Below, piece by piece: positions 1-8,076 of a DNA stretch of 48,443 bases. Source of the DNA: Tistrella mobilis (GTDB lineage Bacteria > Pseudomonadota > Alphaproteobacteria > Tistrellales > Tistrellaceae); contig NZ_JBBIAB010000032.1 in the NCBI RefSeq assembly GCF_039634785.1, forward strand, positions 1 to 48,443. The letters are read 5' to 3'. Each line of letters starts with the position of its first letter. Position 1 is the stretch's first letter. Position numbers and translations under genes: made by a program. The notes beneath the pieces are model-generated. The model made no database searches, was not told where the DNA came from, and saw only the letters and a list, made by a program, of their open reading frames with translations.

Positions 1-32
1 TCGATCCACACTGCCAACCGCCTACGCCCTGA

Positions 33-110
<78 letters not shown>

Positions 111-115
111 GTTTC

Positions 116-157
116 CAGCAACGCCGCCCCGGCCACTCGCCGCGGGCGGCGTTGCTG
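116..157 (+). terminator. Strong hairpin downstream of tRNA-fMet
   Basis: Positions 116-129 (CAGCAACGCCGCCC) pair perfectly with 144-157, giving a 14-bp uninterrupted stem with a 14-nt loop that starts 7 nt after the tRNA CCA. There is no T-run after the stem, so it is either a non-canonical terminator or a processing structure for the tRNA 3' end. Position and strength favour transcription termination. Confidence 0.7.
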
Positions 158-275
158 CGTTCGGGCCCTGCCATCGGGCAGGGGCCCCCGCGATCTTCCT
201 TCTGTCTTCCCTCTCCAACGCCCCCTATTGTCGTTCTCCGCACCAGGCGCGCAGCCCCCACGCAAAGGTCGGACA

Positions 276-1508
276 ATGACACGCCAGCTTCTCGCAATCC
301 TGACAGCGATGACCTGTCTCTTCGCAGCGCACGCCATGGATGCGCGGGCCGGGGGGGCTGTGCTGACATGCCGGATCGAGGGGCATGATCGCGAGGCTTC
401 GGTGGCCATTGATGGCGACAGCGCCGTCTATCGCTACGGCCCGCCCGGCGGGCAGGCCGAGCTGACCCTCACCACGCCGCTGGCCGATCTCGACTACCGC
501 CGCAATAGCGGGGCCGGCGACACGATCGACGAAGTCGTGACCTTCAACAACGGCAACACCGCCTATCGTGTCGCCGCCGGTTTCCGGGACGGGCTGGCGC
601 CGGATCCGTCTGCCCTTGTCCCCTTCGGCAGGCTGACCGTCCTCCGCAACGGCAAGAGCCTTGCCCGGCTGACATGTCGCCCCGACAGCATCAGGCGCAC
701 GCACGATCTGTTGCTCTCCCGCATGCGGGCCATCGGGCGGGAGCAGACCTCGGATGGCGAGCCCTTTCCGAACTATCCGATCGACCATCCGGCCCCTGCC
801 GACCAGTCGCCCCCCTGCGAGGCGCAGTCCAATGTCGACAGCTGCTGGAGCAGGGGGGTGGCGGCCGCGCGCGGCGGGGATCTGCGTGCGGCACTCGGCC
901 ATTACGACATGTCGTGCGATGCCGGCTTCAACGATCTCGGCTGCTACGAGGCCGGGAAGATCTATCTTCACAGCCGGGCGCTGCGCGATTACGACCGCGC
1001 CACGGCGCGACTGACGCGGGTCTGCGAGGGGGATGATCCGGGACAGGGGCCCTATGCCTGCAAATATCTGGGCTGGATGTCTCTGACCGGCACCGGCACG
1101 GCGCGCGATCTGGATCGCGCCTGGGACAGGCTGGCGAAAGCGTGCTTCCTGCACAACGGCGTGATCACCATCGACCCCGAAGGCTGCCATTTCCTGGCCG
1201 AGACCATCCGTGCCGTGCAGAAGACCCCCGTGCCGGGATTGCCCGACAGCGATTTCCTGGCCTATGTCGCCCTTGCCCAAGGCTGCACCGACGATGCCGA
1301 AACCGTCTGCGACGAGGCGCGGACGTTCTACGCCACCGCAGCCGCGCGCGGCGCGACATGGATTACCAGCTGCGACGAAATCGTGCGCGCCCGCAATCTC
1401 TTCGACTCCTGCACGCAGATGACGGCGGCACCGGCGGATTACGAGGAGATGATGGCGTTGCGCCGCAAGCTTGTGTCGGTCTTCCGCGAGGAACTCGACG
1501 TGGAGTGA
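276..1508 (+). CDS. Secreted Cys-rich Sel1/TPR-like protein
   Basis: The product has 410 residues and begins with a Sec signal peptide (MTRQLLAILTAMTCLFAAHA, cleavage probably near residue 20-26). The N-terminal half shows no recognisable domain. From about residue 190 onward it has Cys-paired alpha-helical repeats (patterns like SCDAGFNDLGCYEAGKIY and CEGDDPGQGPYACKYLGWM) resembling Sel1-like/Hcp cysteine-rich repeats, where regularly spaced Cys residues form disulfides inside each helical pair. This suggests a periplasmic or secreted protein-binding scaffold. I chose ATG 276 because an AAGG element lies about 10 nt upstream and the signal peptide starts there; a TTG at 228 in the same frame would add a non-signal-like extension. 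It stands alone after the tRNA terminator. The exact function is unknown. Confidence 0.8.
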   Translation: MTRQLLAILTAMTCLFAAHAMDARAGGAVLTCRIEGHDREASVAIDGDSAVYRYGPPGGQAELTLTTPLADLDYRRNSGAGDTIDEVVTFNNGNTAYRVAAGFRDGLAPDPSALVPFGRLTVLRNGKSLARLTCRPDSIRRTHDLLLSRMRAIGREQTSDGEPFPNYPIDHPAPADQSPPCEAQSNVDSCWSRGVAAARGGDLRAALGHYDMSCDAGFNDLGCYEAGKIYLHSRALRDYDRATARLTRVCEGDDPGQGPYACKYLGWMSLTGTGTARDLDRAWDRLAKACFLHNGVITIDPEGCHFLAETIRAVQKTPVPGLPDSDFLAYVALAQGCTDDAETVCDEARTFYATAAARGATWITSCDEIVRARNLFDSCTQMTAAPADYEEMMALRRKLVSVFREELDVE

Positions 1509-2038
1509 CGGGGGCACCTCCGGCCCCCCGCGATCTTCCGTCTTGTCCCGTCCCGTCCCCCTCCCGTCCCGTCCCCCTCCCGAAACGGGAAAGCCAACGC
1601 GGGAAAGGGGGCACCACCGCGGTTGCGAATGCGTCTCAGCTGTGGAAGACTGTGCCCCAGCCGTCGAAGGCCCGGTTCGGGTCTCCGGCAGATCTGAATG
1701 ATCGAAGAAGGCCGTCCGCATGTTCGAGCCGCTGTGCTCCATGATGACCGGATCCCCGGCCATTACCGTCATGACCGCTGCACCGCTTGTGCCGACCCTT
1801 GATGGGCGCTCGGTGCCGAACGGCATGGCCGAAGCGCCGTAAGATTACCGACGGCTCCGCCGGGCCGCTCGCGGCCCTGGCCGGCGCGCCGGCGCCGATT
1901 TTCCATCCGATCCCATCCGTTTCCTGTCCGGTCCGGTGTCGGCTGCTCCCTTTGCCGAGCGGCCGGCCGGCCGTCCCGTGCCCTTGCTCTGCCTGACCGG
2001 GCAAGGGGCCGGGCAGGGGACGCAGAGAAGGCAAGTCC
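1509..2038. other. 530-nt non-coding stretch upstream of efeU
   Basis: No convincing gene is visible here. It contains a weak GGGGG/CCCCC hairpin just after the preceding stop (about 1509-1530), a 16-bp tandem repeat (1546-1582), a 14-bp perfect palindrome GCCGGCGCGCCGGC at 1880-1893, and a 7-bp stem CCCTTGC/GCAAGGG at 1981-2007 in the probable efeU leader. I see no Fur-like box, although this is where an efe promoter should lie. Confidence 0.5.
1546..1582. repeat. 16-bp tandem repeat, about 2.3 copies
   Basis: The unit TCCCGTCCCGTCCCCC occurs at 1546-1561 and 1562-1577, followed by a partial TCCCG. It is itself built from TCCCG pentamers, so replication slippage is the simplest origin. Confidence 0.85.
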
Positions 2039-2884
2039 ATGCTCGCACCCTTTCTGATCATGCTGCGCGAGGGGCTGGAGGCGGCCCTGATCGTGGGCAT
2101 CATCGCCGGCTATCTGCGCCAGACCGGCCGGCGCGACCAGCTGCCTGCGGTCTGGGTGGGGATCTTCCTTGCCGCCGCCATGGCGCTGTTCACGGGCGCC
2201 GCCCTGCAGATGGTCAGCGCCGGCTTTCCGCAGAAGGCACAGGAGCTGTTCGAGGCCGTGGTCGGCATCGCCGCCGTGGTCGTGCTGGTGGCGATGGTGT
2301 TCTGGATGCGCCGGGCGGCGAAATCGATCCGCCGCGAGTTGCATGCCGGCATCGATCAGGCGCTGGCGGCAGAGGGCGGCCGTGCGGCCGGCTGGGCGCT
2401 GATCGGCATGGTGTTCTTCGCGGTGGCACGGGAAGGGCTGGAATCGGTGTTCTTCCTGCTGGCGATCTTTCAGCAGAGCCGGGATGCCGCAGCACCTCTG
2501 GGCGCGCTTGCCGGGATCGCGGTGTCGGCGGGGATCGGCTGGGCGATCTATCGCGGCGGGCTGCGGCTGAACCTGGCGCGTTTCTTCCGCTGGACCGGGG
2601 TCGTCATCCTGTTCGTGGCGGCGGGGCTGCTGGCCGGCGCGCTGAAGGCCCTGCACGAGGCGGGGCTGTGGAACGGGCTGCAGGGCGTGGTCTACGATCT
2701 GGGCCGGGTGCTGCCGGAATCGGGGGCCGTGGGCACGGTGCTGTCGGGGCTGCTCGGCTATCGCGAGGCACCGACTTTGGGGGAGGTGCTGGTCTACGCG
2801 GCCTTCCTGGCGGTGACGCTGATCCTGTTCCTGCGGCCGGCCGCCCCCGTGGCTGCGGCACGCCCGGTCGCGCGGGAGGGGTGA
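2039..2884 (+). CDS. efeU: EfeU/FTR1-family ferrous iron permease
   Basis: This is an inner-membrane iron permease of 281 residues, the usual size for the family, with about seven hydrophobic segments. Both signature REGLE motifs are present, at residues 10-14 and 131-135. In FTR1/EfeU proteins these Glu-containing motifs sit in membrane helices 1 and 4 and form the iron passage. The start at 2039 has AGAAGG 8 nt upstream. It is followed after 1 nt by efeO and then efeB, the classic EfeUOB order. In that system EfeU imports iron prepared in the periplasm by EfeO and EfeB. The reading frame appears intact, unlike the frameshifted copy in E. coli K-12. Confidence 0.95.
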   Translation: MLAPFLIMLREGLEAALIVGIIAGYLRQTGRRDQLPAVWVGIFLAAAMALFTGAALQMVSAGFPQKAQELFEAVVGIAAVVVLVAMVFWMRRAAKSIRRELHAGIDQALAAEGGRAAGWALIGMVFFAVAREGLESVFFLLAIFQQSRDAAAPLGALAGIAVSAGIGWAIYRGGLRLNLARFFRWTGVVILFVAAGLLAGALKALHEAGLWNGLQGVVYDLGRVLPESGAVGTVLSGLLGYREAPTLGEVLVYAAFLAVTLILFLRPAAPVAAARPVAREG

Positions 2885-2885
2885 G

Positions 2886-4064
2886 ATGAGCGGATCCGAG
2901 ACCTCTCGTGCCATGCAGCTGGCGGTGGCGGGTGCCGCCGTTCTTGCCATCGCCGGTGGTGCTGCCTTCTGGTATGCGACCGAGCACAGCCGGCAGGCGG
3001 GCCCTGATCGGGCCGCCGATCAGGTGGTCACCGTCACCGGTGGGCGCTGCGATCCGCAGACCATCACCCTGCCCGGTGGCCGGCGCAGTTTCGAGATCGT
3101 GAATGCCTCGGACCGCCCGATCGAATGGGAGATCCTGGACGGGGTGATGGTGGTCGCGGAGCGCGAGAACATCGTGCCGGGCTTCCACCAGATGCTGACC
3201 GTGCAGCTGTCCCCCGGCGATTACGAGATCACCTGCGGGCTGCTGTCCAGCCCGCGCGGGGTGCTGCATGTGACGGCCTCGGACGAGGCGGCGGCCGCAG
3301 CGTCGGAAGTGACGCTGCGGCAGTTCCTGGGGCCGCTCGCCGAATACCGGGTCTATCTGGTGATGCAGGGCCGGGCGGCGGTGAAGGCCGCGACGGTGCT
3401 GCGCGATGCCATCGCGGCCGGCGACCTGGAGGCGGCGCGCCGGGCCTGGACGGCCGCGCGGCTGCCCTGGCGCCGGATCGAGCCGCTCGCCTATCGCATT
3501 GCCGATCTGCAGGCGGTGATCGATCCGCAGGCGGCCTATCTGGCCCGGCGCGAGTCCGACCCCGGCTTCATCGGCTATCACCGTATCGAATACGGGCTCT
3601 TCACCCGGGGCAGTATCGAGGGGCTGCTGCCGGTCGCCGATCGGCTGGTCGCGGATCTTGAAACCCTGAACCAGCGGCTGAAGACCACCGAGGTGACGCC
3701 GGCCCTGCTGCTGGCCCTGCCGGCCGACATGACCGGCCGGATCGTCGAGACCCGGCCGGGCGCCGCCGAGGGGGGTTTTGCCGACCAGCATCTGGACGAG
3801 CGTCATCTGGCAGAGCTTGAGGCCAGCCTCGACGGCATCGCCAAGCTGACCGGCCTGCTGGGGCAGATCGTCTCGGGCGCCGATCCGGCGCTGGAGGCGG
3901 AGCTGACCGCCGCACTCGACCGGGTGGCGGGCGATCTTGCCCGCCTGCGCAAGGCCGATGCCGCGACCGCCGCAGCGGGGGAGGGGCGCGCCGCCCTGAC
4001 GCGCGATCTGGCCGGGCTGAAGACGACCCTGGGCAAGCTGCCCCCCGTGATCGGGATAAGTTGA
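2886..4064 (+). CDS. efeO: EfeO: cupredoxin plus M75 imelysin iron-binding protein
   Basis: This is the periplasmic partner of EfeU, 392 residues long. It has a hydrophobic N-terminal segment (residues about 10-30) acting as signal or anchor, then a cupredoxin-like domain (about 45-132) and an M75/imelysin helical domain (about 140-392). Visible landmarks are Cys55 and Cys117 in the cupredoxin domain, the near-invariant GVMVVAERENIVPGF stretch, and the M75 HxxE motif at His232-Glu235 in GYHRIEYGLF. The two-Cys cupredoxin site is known to bind metal in EfeO. The start lies 1 nt after the efeU stop, so the two are co-translated. It is expected to capture iron for EfeU. Confidence 0.95.
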   Translation: MSGSETSRAMQLAVAGAAVLAIAGGAAFWYATEHSRQAGPDRAADQVVTVTGGRCDPQTITLPGGRRSFEIVNASDRPIEWEILDGVMVVAERENIVPGFHQMLTVQLSPGDYEITCGLLSSPRGVLHVTASDEAAAAASEVTLRQFLGPLAEYRVYLVMQGRAAVKAATVLRDAIAAGDLEAARRAWTAARLPWRRIEPLAYRIADLQAVIDPQAAYLARRESDPGFIGYHRIEYGLFTRGSIEGLLPVADRLVADLETLNQRLKTTEVTPALLLALPADMTGRIVETRPGAAEGGFADQHLDERHLAELEASLDGIAKLTGLLGQIVSGADPALEAELTAALDRVAGDLARLRKADAATAAAGEGRAALTRDLAGLKTTLGKLPPVIGIS

Positions 4065-4065
4065 G

Positions 4066-5388
4066 ATGACTGCAGATGTGAAAACCGGTCCCGGCGGATA
4101 CAATCCGCTGACCACCAGCCGGCGCAGCCTGTTGATGGGGCTTGGGGCGGGCGCTGCCGCGGGCGCGCTGATCCGCCAGGCACGGCCCGCCGCCGCGGCG
4201 GTCTCCGCCCCCCGGGTGGATGACGCCCCCCGCGCCCATATGGGCAGCATGCAGGGGCGGGTGCCGTTCTACGGCGCCCATCAGGCGGGGATCACCACCC
4301 CGCGCCCGGCCAACGGCATCATCGCCGCCTTCGACGTGGTCGCCATGTCGCTGGACGATCTGGAGCGGATGCTGAAGGCGTTGAGCGCGCGCGCCGCTTT
4401 CCTCGCCACGGGCGGCCCGGTGGCGGCCCGCGATCCGAAATTGCCGCCGGCGGATTCCGGCATTCTGGGGCCGGTGGTCACGCCGGATGATCTGACCATC
4501 ACCATCGGGCTTGGCGCCTCGCTGTTCGCGCGGCCCTGGCTGGCGGGCCTGGCGCCCGCGAAGCTGACGCGGATGGTGGAATTCCCCAATGACGCGCTGG
4601 ACCCGGATCTCTGCCACGGCGATCTGTCGATCCAGTTCTGCGCCAATACCCAGGACACCAATATCCACGCGCTGCGCGACATCGTGAAAAACCTGTCGGC
4701 CTTTCTGGTCCTGCGCTGGATGGTCGAAGGCTCGGTGCCGCCGGTCGCCGCCGCCGCCGACGGATCGACGCCCAGCGCCCGCAACTTCCTGGGCTTCCGT
4801 GACGGCTCGGCCAATCCGGCCTCGGGCGATGCCGCGCTGATGGACCGGGTGGTCTGGACCAGTGCCGCGAACGAGCCCGGCTGGGCGCGGGGCGGCAGCT
4901 ATCAGGCGGTGCGGATCATCCGCAACATGGTCGAGCGCTGGGACCGCACGCCGCTTGCCGAACAGGAACGGATCTTCGGCCGCAACAAGGTGACGGGCGC
5001 GCCGCTGGATGGCGGGCCGGGGGCGACGGAGCATGACGTGCCCGATTATGCCGCCGATCCGGACGGGGCGAAGACCCGGCTCGATTCGCATATCCGCCTC
5101 GCCAATCCGCGCACGCCCGCAAGCGCCGCCAATCTGATCCTGCGGCGGCCGTTCAACTATTCGCGCGGCGTGATGAAGAACGGCCAGCTGGATCAGGGGC
5201 TGATCTTCATCTGCTATCAGGCGGATCTGGAACAGGGCTTCATCACCGTCCAGACGCGGCTGAACGGCGAGCCGCTGGAGGAATACATCAAGCCGATCGG
5301 CGGCGGGTATTTCTTCGTGCCGCCCGGCGCCACCGATGCGGACGACTATGTCGGATCATCGCTGATCCAGGCCGCCCGGCAGGCCTGA
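4066..5388 (+). CDS. efeB: EfeB: Tat-exported Dyp-type haem peroxidase
   Basis: This is a periplasmic dye-decolourising-type peroxidase of 440 residues. A twin-arginine signal with SRRSLLMG (Arg19-Arg20) is followed by a hydrophobic, Ala-rich region and an Ala-rich cleavage zone. The diagnostic GxxDG motif is GFRDG at 243-247, and the HIRLANPR segment (His342) carries the expected proximal haem ligand of this family. The gene starts 1 nt after efeO. In EfeUOB systems EfeB is thought to oxidise ferrous iron, or to act on haem-bound iron, ahead of uptake. All catalytic landmarks are present, so the enzyme should be active. Confidence 0.95.
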   Translation: MTADVKTGPGGYNPLTTSRRSLLMGLGAGAAAGALIRQARPAAAAVSAPRVDDAPRAHMGSMQGRVPFYGAHQAGITTPRPANGIIAAFDVVAMSLDDLERMLKALSARAAFLATGGPVAARDPKLPPADSGILGPVVTPDDLTITIGLGASLFARPWLAGLAPAKLTRMVEFPNDALDPDLCHGDLSIQFCANTQDTNIHALRDIVKNLSAFLVLRWMVEGSVPPVAAAADGSTPSARNFLGFRDGSANPASGDAALMDRVVWTSAANEPGWARGGSYQAVRIIRNMVERWDRTPLAEQERIFGRNKVTGAPLDGGPGATEHDVPDYAADPDGAKTRLDSHIRLANPRTPASAANLILRRPFNYSRGVMKNGQLDQGLIFICYQADLEQGFITVQTRLNGEPLEEYIKPIGGGYFFVPPGATDADDYVGSSLIQAARQA

Positions 5389-5433
5389 TCGCGTTGCCGC
5401 GTCATACCCTTTACGAGAGATGCAGGAGGCAGC

Positions 5434-6258
5434 ATGGCTGCAAAGCTCTTCACCACCGGTGCCATGATCGTCGGTCTTGTTGCGGCGACGGCGCCGGCCG
5501 CGCTGGCGGCGGATCCGTCGCTCGATCTGGTCGGGCCGCTGTCGGCCTATAAGATCTATGTCGCCGAGAACACCGATCAGCTGGTGAGCGATACCGAGGC
5601 GCTGACGGCGGCGATCAAGGCCGGCGATCTCGACAGGGCCAAGGCGCTGTTTGCGCCCACCCGCACCAGCTATGAGAAGATTGAGCCGATCGCCGAGCTG
5701 TTCGCCGATCTCGACGGGTCGATCGATGCCCGCGCCGACGACTACGAGAAGGGCGAGAAGGACGAGACCTTCACCGGCTTCCACCGGATCGAATACGGGC
5801 TTTGGGAAACCGGCAGCACCCGGGGGCTGGAAGGCTATGCCGACCGGCTGCTGGCCGATGTGAAAGACCTGAACAGCCGGATCAACGCGCTGACCTTCCC
5901 GCCGGAAGCGGTGGTCGGCGGGGCCGCGGCGCTGATGGAAGAGGTGGCCGCGACCAAGATTTCGGGCGAGGAAGACCGCTACAGCCATACCGATCTCTGG
6001 GATTTCGACGCCAATTTCGCCGGCTCGAAAGAGATCTACGACCTGCTGCGGCCGCTGATCACCGACAGGGACTTCATCGCCCGGGTCGACGGCAATTTCG
6101 CCGAGGCCGGCAAGGTTCTGGAGAAGTATCGCAGCGCCGGCGGCGGCTTCGTCTCGTATGAGAAGCTGACCGATGCCGACCGGCGGATCCTGGCCGCGAA
6201 GGTGAACACGCTGGCCGAAGATCTGTCGACGCTGCGCGGCAAGCTGGGCCTTGCCTGA
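5434..6258 (+). CDS. efeM: EfeM: stand-alone M75/imelysin iron-uptake protein
   Basis: This 274-residue exported protein has a Sec signal peptide (MAAKLFTTGAMIVGLVAATA, cleaved near residue 25) and a single M75/imelysin domain with no cupredoxin domain. The HxxE motif is His117-Glu120 in TGFHRIEYGLW, matching the one in EfeO. An AGGAGG ribosome site ends 4 nt before the ATG. It lies 45 nt after efeB on the same strand, making an efeU-O-B-M gene order in which the operon carries two M75 proteins. It probably binds periplasmic iron as a second donor to EfeU or EfeO. There is no lipobox Cys, so it looks soluble. Confidence 0.9.
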   Translation: MAAKLFTTGAMIVGLVAATAPAALAADPSLDLVGPLSAYKIYVAENTDQLVSDTEALTAAIKAGDLDRAKALFAPTRTSYEKIEPIAELFADLDGSIDARADDYEKGEKDETFTGFHRIEYGLWETGSTRGLEGYADRLLADVKDLNSRINALTFPPEAVVGGAAALMEEVAATKISGEEDRYSHTDLWDFDANFAGSKEIYDLLRPLITDRDFIARVDGNFAEAGKVLEKYRSAGGGFVSYEKLTDADRRILAAKVNTLAEDLSTLRGKLGLA

Positions 6259-6272
6259 ACCGACAGACAGGT

Positions 6273-6306
6273 ATCTCTGGCAGCCCGGCATCTCTGGCAG
6301 CCCGGC
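6273..6306. repeat. 17-bp direct duplication after efeM
   Basis: ATCTCTGGCAGCCCGGC is present twice back to back (6273-6289 and 6290-6306), 14 nt after the efeM stop. The rest of the 288-nt gap to the sigma-factor gene shows only a short GGGCC/GGCCC hairpin near 6330 and no clear promoter. Confidence 0.85.
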
Positions 6307-6546
6307 GCGTCCTGGTCTACACTCCGCGCCGGGCCTGCGGGCCCCCATAAAGAACCAGCCGCCGCGCCTGTGACCGATCCGTTCCGCCCCCAGCCCGTCG
6401 CCCGGGGATCCTGGCCCGGACCTTTGTCACTGCCGGTTTGTCGTGTGTGCGGGGGCGTGTCGCCTCCACCGACGCTGCATCGATCCGGCCGCCAGATGGC
6501 GGGCCGGGCGTGGATGCACGTCCGCGACACGAAGGCATCGGAGCCC

Positions 6547-7047
6547 ATGGATCTACCGGCCCTGTTCCGCCGGCATGCGACGGATATCGGATCATCCCTG
6601 CGCGCCCGCGGCGTTTCGGCGGATGTCGCCGCCGACATCACCCAGGACGTGTTCGTGAAGCTGCTTGCGGGCGGCGGCGGCACGGCGGTGCTGCACAATC
6701 CGCGCGCCTATCTGAAACGCATCGCGCTCAACCTTCTGGTCGACCGGCACCGGCGTGAGCCGGGGGCGGCCCTGGTCGAGCTGTCGCCCGATCTGCTGGA
6801 CGAGATCGCCGACGAGGCACCGGATGCCGAGCGCGCCGCCGCGGCCCGCCAGCGGCTGGCGGTGGTGGAGGCGGCCCTTGCCGAACTGCCGCCGCGCACC
6901 CGGCGCGCCTTTGAACAGCACCGGCTGGGCGAGCGCAGCCTGGCCGAAATCGCCGCCGAGCTGGAGGTGTCGACCGCCCGGGTCTGGGCGATGGTGCGCG
7001 ATGCCTATGGCCACGTGAAACGCCGGCTGGACGAGCACGCAGAATGA
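6547..7047 (+). CDS. FecI-type ECF sigma factor
   Basis: This is an extracytoplasmic-function sigma factor of 166 residues, the normal size. The region 2 core (ADVAADITQDVFVKLL) and region 4 helix-turn-helix (RTRRAFEQHRLGERSLAEIAAELEVS) are both recognisable. I chose ATG 6547 because the protein then begins MDLPALFRRHA, as FecI-like proteins do; in-frame ATGs at 6496 and 6514 would add a poorly conserved leader. It overlaps the FecR-like gene by an ATGA junction. With FecR and an STN-type receptor next door, it most likely transcribes the receptor gene when the outer-membrane receptor signals ligand binding. Confidence 0.92.
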   Translation: MDLPALFRRHATDIGSSLRARGVSADVAADITQDVFVKLLAGGGGTAVLHNPRAYLKRIALNLLVDRHRREPGAALVELSPDLLDEIADEAPDAERAAAARQRLAVVEAALAELPPRTRRAFEQHRLGERSLAEIAAELEVSTARVWAMVRDAYGHVKRRLDEHAE

Positions 7048-7982
7048 CGACGGCGCCGCCTGATCGCGAAACGCTCTGGCAGGAGGCTTTCGACCTTCTG
7101 ATCCGTCGCCAGAACGCCCCCGACAACCCGGTGACCCTGCGGCTGATCGCCGAATGGCGGGGCCGGAGCCCGGTTCATGACGGCATCTGGCGCGAGGCGC
7201 TGGAGCTGCATGCGCTGACCGGCCGGGCCGTGGGGGCGGCCGGCCGGATCCCGCAGCCTCCCGCACGCCGGATCGGGCGGCGCGCCGTTCTGGCCGGCGG
7301 TGTGGCAATGGCGGCCGGGGTGGCGGGGCTGGCCCTGGTTCCGCGGTTGACCGCCGGGACGCGGACGGATGTGGCCGCGATCCGAAGGATCGACCTGCCC
7401 GGCGGCGGCCAGGCCACGATCGGGCCGCTGACCGCCGTTACCCTGAGGGCCGCACCGGGGGCCGCGCCGGGGGCCGACCTGCGCGAGGGGCTGGCCTGTT
7501 TCGAGCCATCGGGGGCAGCCCCCTTCACCGTGACCACGGACGGCCTGACCCTGCAGAGCCTGGCCGGGCCCGCGCGCTTCGATCTGGCCGTCGAGGGCGC
7601 GCTCAGCGTGGTGAGCGTGGGCGCGGGGCGGGTGCAGATCGGGGGCGCGGGTGCCGCACTTGCCTGCGCCGCCGGCGACCGCCTGACGATCGACGGCGGC
7701 ACAGGCACCGTGACGCGCGGCCGGCTCGCCCCGGGGCAGTTCGCGGCCTGGCGCTCGGGACGGCTGGTGGTGGAGGGGGAGCCGGTCGCGGCGGTGCTCG
7801 CCCGCATCGCCCGCTGGTATGACGGCCGGATCATGCTGCTGGATGACGATCTGGGTGCGATGCCGATCAGCGGTGTCTATACCGCGACCGACCCGGAGGC
7901 GGCGGCCCGGGCGGTGATCCGCCCCTATGGCGGGCGGCTGCGCCGGATCGGCCCCTGGGCGATGGTGATCGACCGGGCGTGA
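7044..7982 (+). CDS. FecR-type anti-sigma / sigma regulator
   Basis: The 312-residue product has the FecR layout. A cytoplasmic N-terminal domain (about 1-80, WxEAFDLLIRRQNAPDNP) binds the sigma factor. A single membrane segment follows (about 82-105, AVLAGGVAMAAGVAGLAL), then the periplasmic FecR domain with beta-rich repeats (about 125-230) and a C-terminal secretin/STN-like fold that contacts the receptor. It is translationally coupled to the sigma factor (ATGA overlap) and is followed by the STN-domain receptor, so it should relay the receptor signal across the inner membrane. Confidence 0.92.
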   Translation: MTTAPPDRETLWQEAFDLLIRRQNAPDNPVTLRLIAEWRGRSPVHDGIWREALELHALTGRAVGAAGRIPQPPARRIGRRAVLAGGVAMAAGVAGLALVPRLTAGTRTDVAAIRRIDLPGGGQATIGPLTAVTLRAAPGAAPGADLREGLACFEPSGAAPFTVTTDGLTLQSLAGPARFDLAVEGALSVVSVGAGRVQIGGAGAALACAAGDRLTIDGGTGTVTRGRLAPGQFAAWRSGRLVVEGEPVAAVLARIARWYDGRIMLLDDDLGAMPISGVYTATDPEAAARAVIRPYGGRLRRIGPWAMVIDRA

Positions 7983-7995
7983 GGGTCCGCCCGAA

Positions 7996-8018
7996 TTGCG
8001 ATTGAAAATAATTCGCAA
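7996..8018. promoter_or_regulatory. Fur-like iron box upstream of the TonB receptor
   Basis: TTGCGA (7996-8001) and TCGCAA (8013-8018) form a perfect inverted repeat around an AT-rich core (TTGAAAATAAT). It sits 13 nt after the fecR-like stop and 58 nt before the receptor start. The sequence resembles Gram-negative Fur sites of the TTGCGAATNATTNTCAATNGCAA kind. This implies that the receptor has its own iron-repressed promoter in addition to readthrough from the sigma operon. Confidence 0.6.
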
Positions 8019-8076
8019 ACAGGGGGTTCAAATCCGGCGCCGGACTCCGTCTGGGCAGACAGGAGGGTGCGGTGCA

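Noticed and set aside
225-1826. Long antisense frame over the Sel1-like gene and downstream gap.
   Set aside because: Low-complexity composition rich in Arg/Gly/His with no recognisable domain; the sense strand has a signal peptide and Cys repeats.
8021-8052. A GGGTTCAAATCC string that looks like a tRNA T-loop upstream of the TonB receptor.
   Set aside because: The flanking bases do not form a T stem or acceptor stem and no anticodon arm lies upstream.
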